DNA from: a virus
Reading direction: 5' to 3' (one strand)
Virus record (IMG/VR): IMGVR_UViG_3300028197_000982
Span: 1-64,000 of that record
DNA: 64,000 bases
The position numbers and the translations under genes are program-made. Positions 59,360 through 64,000 of the stretch are shown here, in pieces (position 1 is the first letter of the stretch; each line of letters starts with the position of its first letter). The notes below the pieces were generated by a model, which had not been told where the DNA came from, searched no databases, and saw nothing but the letters and a program-made list of their open reading frames with translations.

Positions 59360-62300
59360 ATGAAAGAGTTAACTCAAATTTATAAAGATGCAGGCCAACA
59401 ATTAATAGAAGATCTTTTTAAAGATTATCTCGTAGTATCCGAAAAACTATCTGGTTCTTCATTTTCATTTAAGAAAGACGGTGAAGGGATTACTTTTTAT
59501 AAAGGTGGAAACCAAAAGCCTATTAACTTAATTGATAGGACTATAATGGTTTATTATGAAAAGCCTATTAATTTTATAAAATCTGTAACTAGCAAAAATC
59601 TTTCTTCCATTCCTGAGAATTGGAAGTTCTGTTTTCAATATTTTGTAAATACTAATCCTGGTATTATTACTTATGATAGGCTACCTAAAAATAATTTAGT
59701 ACTTACTCATATTAAAGTGATGACGCCAGCCGGTAAAGTTACAAAGGTTATAGAAGATCCTAGAGTAATTAGAGACTGGGCAAATGCGTTAGGTGTTACT
59801 CCACTACTTCCATTATTTAAAGGTTACTTAACAGAAGATCAAAAGAAAAAAATAAAGGAATTTTTAGACACGCCAAAAGAAGATCATGCTGAAATTTTTA
59901 GTACTAATTCTTTTGCTGAATATTTACTTAGAATTTTAAATCCTAATATTCAATCAACAACTCTACAAAATGATCTTAAGAAGCCTATAGAATCTATTGT
60001 ATTTAAATTTTATAAATCTGGTACCAAACAAGTTATTGCTGCTAAATTAATAGATCCCTATACAATTAACCTAATGAAAGAAAAGGAACCTATCGATATG
60101 AGAAAGGCTCCTGCTGATATTAATGAAATTATTCTATTAGATCTTTTAGCATTTATAGAAGAAAGAGGAATTAAGAAGCATGAGATTTTAGGTGATGCTG
60201 AAGATACAAGATATATTGAACTAGTTTCAAATATATTTAATGACTATGTAACCAAAAGAGGTAAGGATATTGCAAAGATTGATATTGAAAAGGCTGATTT
60301 TGCTAAAGGTAAAGAATTTGATTTAAATGTAGAATTAATACCAAGCCAAAGAACTAAAGATATCCTTAATAGTAATCCTAAGCTAAAAGACTTATTTAAA
60401 ATAATACTAGGTTCTTTAAAAAAGAAAAGAAAGAATGCTGGTAATATTATGACGCCATCTGTTATTGAAGATTTTAATAAAATGGTAGATAAAGTAACTG
60501 ATGTAATTCAAACAAAAGATGATGGTAAATTTAAAACTTTTGATGATTACTTAAAAATTAAATCTACTAATGAATCTCTTTTGCCTAACGCTGAAGAACT
60601 ATTAATTGAAGATAAAGTTTTAGACTATAACAACTTTATTAATTTAGGTAAAGTTATTGTAGAAGATAGTAGAAAGAGTGGTGAAATTTGGAAAACCTCA
60701 ACAGGGTTTAGAGGGCAGGATGCTAACGGTGATAGAAAAACATTTAAGTCTAAAGAACAGACTCAATCGTGGATAAAAACCGGAAGAGAGGATGTTAATA
60801 AAGAACCTACTGAGAAAACCAAAGAATTTGATATTTCTACAATTGATAAAAAGAAAAGCCCTGGGGCATTTAAACTAGCATCAAAATTAAATAAAGTAAA
60901 AGATCCTAAACAAAGAAAAGAGGCAGAGAAAGTAATTAAGTCACTAAACGATTTTGAATCTGCTGATACTGATGCAGATAAAAAGAAAGCATTAGAAGAA
61001 CTAATTAAAAATGGTGACCTTAATAGAAATGCAACTGGTTCTAAAACAGATAAAATTTACTTGGGCCAGCCAAAGGACAATGATAAATTTAGAACAAACC
61101 AAAAAACTGGTTTGCCTTATAAAAATTCAATAGGTGGTGATAGTTCTAAGCTTACTAACAGTATTCTTGATGAGGCTGATAGATTAGGTGTATCTTTTCC
61201 ATTAAATGCTGAGTCTAAAAGAATGGCCGGTGCAAGTGTTGCCCCTAATGCCATACATGTTGATGAAAAAGGTAAGCCAGCAAAACCAGCTAAAATAGAA
61301 ACAATAGAGATTAAAGGTAAAGGTAAACCTGGTGATGATGATTATGAAGCTCCTGGTGTTCAGTTAGGTGGTAAAGATGGTTTAGTTATAAAAGAAACCC
61401 CACCACTTACTGGCAGTCAAAAATCTGATTTAAAAGAAAAATTTAAAAAGGCAGATCCAACAAGAAGCGATGCCGAGATAAATAGGCTAGTATCAATTAA
61501 TGAAGAATTTAGAAATCAAAATAATAAAAAATTAGAAGCCATTAGATCTGGTGAGTTAACTATTGCCCCAATTATTAGAGAAGATGGTTCTGAGGTTAAT
61601 GTATTTGATAAAAAAGGACAAAAGGAAGCTGTAGGTATAATTGCAAAGAATATGACTTCTAGGATAGATGATCTTCTTTCAAATCCACCAGGTTATGAAA
61701 AGAGTCCACAATTACAAAAAGGATTAGATAGTTTTAAAAGTGCAGGTGAAGATTTTTCTAGTGGTAAAATATCAAAAGAAGAATTTAAAAAAGCATCTGA
61801 TGAATTACTTATAGAACTAATGAATGATCCACAAGGTAGATATGGGGGTCCATTTTTACAAGAGACTCTTTTAATGGCAGAAGGATTAAGTGAAGGTCGT
61901 GCTGTGATATCACCTTCGTCTGCTAATTATAAAGTAGCAGACTTAGTAACATTTGATTCAGCTGAATTACCTGCTGATGCTACACCAGAGCAAATTAATG
62001 ATTATGTACAACTAATGTCTGTTTCAGGTGGACCTACATCAATTAAACAGGGTAAAGGTGGAGCAAGTTCTTCTAATTCTAAAATAACCGCTACTGAATA
62101 TGCAGACTATACAGATAATGATGGTAAAGTTACAAAAGGTGCTGATGTTAGACAAGATTTAGAAAATTTAACATCAAAAGGTTTTGACAATATTTGGAAT
62201 ACACCATCAGCTCCTAATAAAGATGGTAAATTTGAAACTTTAGATAAGTCTATAAAAGAAGGCGAAGAATTAGCCAAAAAATATGGGAGCACTGAGTTCT

Positions 62301-62869
62301 TAAAAGATAAAGGCATAATTCCATTATCTAAAAAACAGCAAGAAAAATATGAAAAGAGAGCAAACCCTAAGAGAATTGAATCACTAAAAGAAAGTTATGC
62401 TAAAAAGAAACCACCTATCGAACTATCGGATGATCAAGCAAAAGAGGTATTAATTAAAAGATGGCACGCAACAGATATAAATGGTTATTTAATGATGGAT
62501 ATTAATAATAAGCAACAAATGGCCCAAAGTTTTACCAATATATCAAGATCTGTAGAACCAGTGAACGGTGGTAATTCTGCAATGTCAGAAGAAGATGCAA
62601 AGAGAGATGACAATATTGTAAAAGATTCAAAAGGTAATCCTATTCCTATTGTAGATAAAGATGGGGTACCAGAAACAACTAGTAAAGGTACACCTAAATG
62701 GAGGAGACAAGAGAAGGTGGTCAAACAAGAAACTAATGGAATATCTCAATTAGCTTGTATGGATTATCAATCAACACCAGACTTTACTGATACGGGTAGA
62801 CCAACTAATAAAATGCCAGCATTTGTTAAAAAATGTTCTGATGAAAATAAGTGGATAGGAGATTCTTAG
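59360..62869 (+). CDS. Giant protein with N-terminal ligase-like nucleotidyltransferase domain
   Basis: 1169 residues. The N-terminal ~235 residues have nucleotidyltransferase-like motifs: I, S-E-K-L-S-G-S-S with Lys29; IIIa, W-K-F-C-F-Q-Y-F-V; IV, I-E-S-I-V-F-K-F; V, I-A-A-K-L-I. They are weaker than in the protein at 57920. Next come helical linkers (~235-430), L-L-I-E|D and N-F-I-N-L-G-K-V-I-V-E segments near 415-435, a W-K-T-S-T-G-F-R-G-Q-D motif near 445, and a long, mostly helical Lys/Asp/Glu-rich C-terminal half of unknown fold. It lacks a good N-terminal leader, so packaging is less certain than for its neighbours. An Alt-like giant internal protein is a possibility only by context. 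Confidence 0.5.
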   Translation: MKELTQIYKDAGQQLIEDLFKDYLVVSEKLSGSSFSFKKDGEGITFYKGGNQKPINLIDRTIMVYYEKPINFIKSVTSKNLSSIPENWKFCFQYFVNTNPGIITYDRLPKNNLVLTHIKVMTPAGKVTKVIEDPRVIRDWANALGVTPLLPLFKGYLTEDQKKKIKEFLDTPKEDHAEIFSTNSFAEYLLRILNPNIQSTTLQNDLKKPIESIVFKFYKSGTKQVIAAKLIDPYTINLMKEKEPIDMRKAPADINEIILLDLLAFIEERGIKKHEILGDAEDTRYIELVSNIFNDYVTKRGKDIAKIDIEKADFAKGKEFDLNVELIPSQRTKDILNSNPKLKDLFKIILGSLKKKRKNAGNIMTPSVIEDFNKMVDKVTDVIQTKDDGKFKTFDDYLKIKSTNESLLPNAEELLIEDKVLDYNNFINLGKVIVEDSRKSGEIWKTSTGFRGQDANGDRKTFKSKEQTQSWIKTGREDVNKEPTEKTKEFDISTIDKKKSPGAFKLASKLNKVKDPKQRKEAEKVIKSLNDFESADTDADKKKALEELIKNGDLNRNATGSKTDKIYLGQPKDNDKFRTNQKTGLPYKNSIGGDSSKLTNSILDEADRLGVSFPLNAESKRMAGASVAPNAIHVDEKGKPAKPAKIETIEIKGKGKPGDDDYEAPGVQLGGKDGLVIKETPPLTGSQKSDLKEKFKKADPTRSDAEINRLVSINEEFRNQNNKKLEAIRSGELTIAPIIREDGSEVNVFDKKGQKEAVGIIAKNMTSRIDDLLSNPPGYEKSPQLQKGLDSFKSAGEDFSSGKISKEEFKKASDELLIELMNDPQGRYGGPFLQETLLMAEGLSEGRAVISPSSANYKVADLVTFDSAELPADATPEQINDYVQLMSVSGGPTSIKQGKGGASSSNSKITATEYADYTDNDGKVTKGADVRQDLENLTSKGFDNIWNTPSAPNKDGKFETLDKSIKEGEELAKKYGSTEFLKDKGIIPLSKKQQEKYEKRANPKRIESLKESYAKKKPPIELSDDQAKEVLIKRWHATDINGYLMMDINNKQQMAQSFTNISRSVEPVNGGNSAMSEEDAKRDDNIVKDSKGNPIPIVDKDGVPETTSKGTPKWRRQEKVVKQETNGISQLACMDYQSTPDFTDTGRPTNKMPAFVKKCSDENKWIGDS

Positions 62870-62885
62870 TATTAATTTGATAAGA

Positions 62886-62905
62886 GTGAATAAATAAAAA
62901 AAGTG
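62886..62905 (+). promoter_or_regulatory. Second copy of the 20-base promoter-like element
   Basis: Identical over 20 bases to 38126-38145. GAATAAATAA begins at 62888, 21 bases before ATG 62909. Confidence 0.55.
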
Positions 62906-62908
62906 TAC

Positions 62909-64000
62909 ATGGATAATCTAAAAAACATACAAGATTTTATAACAGAAAAAAGAGTTACTGTTAAGAGGAGATATACTGAAAGACACCCAGCTAAAAATGT
63001 ATCTACTGCAGCTAGAGTTCGTTCTGCTATTTTAGATGCTGTTTCTGATGGTCATTTAACCGAAGATGAAGTTAATAATATTCTATCTGAAATTAAAGCT
63101 CATAAAAGATGGCTTAAAAGAAATGTAGGATTATTTAATATTAGTGAAGATGAAACTGGAGTTAAGAGATATTCTTTATCACCTTATGGTCATAGAGTAA
63201 GAACCGCAACTGCCCCGATTAATGAGGCTTTAAAAGTTCCTCATAAAGAACAAGGTAACAAAAAGGTTAATATGTTTGTTGGTAGATTCCAACCTTTTAC
63301 ATTAGGTCATGTTAAAGTATTTGAAAAAATGTACAAAGAAAATGGAAAACCTGTAGTTGTATTTTTAGTTAGAGGAAAAAACAACGATCCTGAGAAAAGA
63401 CCGTTTGATGAAGAAATGCAACAAGCAATGTTTGCTAAGATGGCAAAACAATATCCATTTTTAGAAACTGCTATTGTAGTTCCTAATGGTTCAATTGATA
63501 CAATGTTTGCAGCTGCAAGGCCTGCTTATGAACCTGTGATGTGGGGATATGGGACAGATAGAAAAAAATCATACGGTGCAATGATTGACAAACAATCATA
63601 CCGAGATCAATTAGGTGTAGATCCTGATTTTAAAGGATATGAAATTTTTAGAACTGATGATAACATTTCAGCATCCAAAGTTCGTAATGCGTTAAAGATA
63701 GATGATGAAAAGACTTTTAAGAAAATGACTCCTAAAAGCATACATAGTTTTTATAAACCATTACAAAATATATTAGAACCAATAAAAGAAAATAACAATA
63801 TGAAAAATTTAAAATCACTAACAAGTTTTAGCATTGACGAATCTTTGAATGAAGGTAAAAAAGCTAAAGCAAAAAACCCTAATAAAGTAAACACTATAGA
63901 TGTTGATTTATCTGGAGACGATTCAGATATAATGGATGCAATTAAATCATTTAATCTAAAGGTTAAATCTAACGGAGCCAATAAAGGAACAGGGTATGAT
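62909..64000 (+). CDS. Leader-tagged GRFQPF-type nucleotidyltransferase, fused to a second leader-like segment (3' truncated)
   Basis: 364 codons visible; the frame is open at the right edge. The N-terminus M-D-N-L-K-N-I-Q-D-F-I-T-E fits the leader motif; a basic helical pro-region (15-100) ends A-P-I-N-E106|A, a good protease site just before the enzyme. The catalytic domain starts at V-N-M-F-V-G-R-F-Q-P-F-T-L-G-H (120-134) and includes I-S-A-S-K-V-R-N-A-L near 255, the two signatures of NMNAT/cytidylyltransferase-type enzymes. At Met298 a second leader-like M-K-N-L-K-S-L-T-S-F-S-I-D-E-S-L-N-E|G-K begins in the same frame without a stop. The substrate (NMN, a CTP-linked alcohol or other) cannot be decided. 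Confidence 0.75.
   Translation, partial: MDNLKNIQDFITEKRVTVKRRYTERHPAKNVSTAARVRSAILDAVSDGHLTEDEVNNILSEIKAHKRWLKRNVGLFNISEDETGVKRYSLSPYGHRVRTATAPINEALKVPHKEQGNKKVNMFVGRFQPFTLGHVKVFEKMYKENGKPVVVFLVRGKNNDPEKRPFDEEMQQAMFAKMAKQYPFLETAIVVPNGSIDTMFAAARPAYEPVMWGYGTDRKKSYGAMIDKQSYRDQLGVDPDFKGYEIFRTDDNISASKVRNALKIDDEKTFKKMTPKSIHSFYKPLQNILEPIKENNNMKNLKSLTSFSIDESLNEGKKAKAKNPNKVNTIDVDLSGDDSDIMDAIKSFNLKVKSNGANKGTGYD

Overview
The window is a 64 kb internal slice of a large, AT-rich (roughly one third GC by eye), contractile-tailed (T4-supergroup) phage genome. Genes are tightly packed, mostly on the + strand, and joined by ATGA or TAATG overlaps. The T4 assignment rests on a gp25/gp6 baseplate-wedge pair, a gp5-like spike behind a LysM protein and a hub-like protein, a gp32-like ssDNA-binding protein next to a gp61-like primase, a uvsY-uvsW pair, a T4-type Pnkp 3'-phosphatase domain, an ATP-dependent DNA ligase and a GroES-like gp31 analogue. 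The host is most likely a (probably marine) Bacteroidota bacterium: secreted proteins have signal peptides ending in A-Q-N, phage bS21 resembles the Bacteroidota form, and start codons are preceded by A-rich sequence rather than Shine-Dalgarno motifs. No terminase, portal, major capsid, sheath or DNA polymerase gene is present, so the genome continues on both sides. I saw no tRNA, CRISPR array or insertion sequence.

Layout. 0-3.7 kb: envelope and lysis genes (two beta-barrel outer-membrane proteins, a secreted thioredoxin-fold protein, single-pass membrane proteins, PspC-like protein, lytic transglycosylase), with bS21 and a Pnkp-like phosphatase among them. 3.7-4.7 kb: a minus-strand three-gene operon. 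4.8-9.1 kb: small proteins, DnaJ-like chaperone, DNA ligase, HAD phosphatase, dCMP deaminase. 9.1-31.3 kb: collagen-like fibre, then tail hub, spike and baseplate genes, interrupted by an S1-domain protein and an amidoligase/beta-helix protein. 31.3-49.7 kb: very large fibre and virion proteins, one carrying an intein-like Hint domain, plus a spanin-like membrane protein and a tail-tube-like protein. 49.8-55.5 kb: glycine-zipper protein, RNase H-fold protein, GroES, gp32, primase, UvsY, UvsW. 55.6-64 kb: head-internal-type proteins with T4-like capsid-targeting leaders, including two ligase-like and one GRFQPF-type nucleotidyltransferase.

The main cross-cutting signals are: (1) a recurrent N-terminal leader resembling the T4 capsid-targeting sequence, plus recurrent [LI]NE|[AGS] sites like those cut by the T4 gp21 protease, suggesting a large injected internal proteome; (2) a recurrent GAATAWATAA element 21-38 nt upstream of many starts on both strands, a likely late promoter; (3) bS21 and an S1-repeat protein, both translation-initiation factors, in a host group where bS21 controls anti-Shine-Dalgarno access; (4) a Hint domain in a fibre protein; (5) six GGCAA repeats in the gp32 leader. 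Functions are read from motifs only; no database search was possible.
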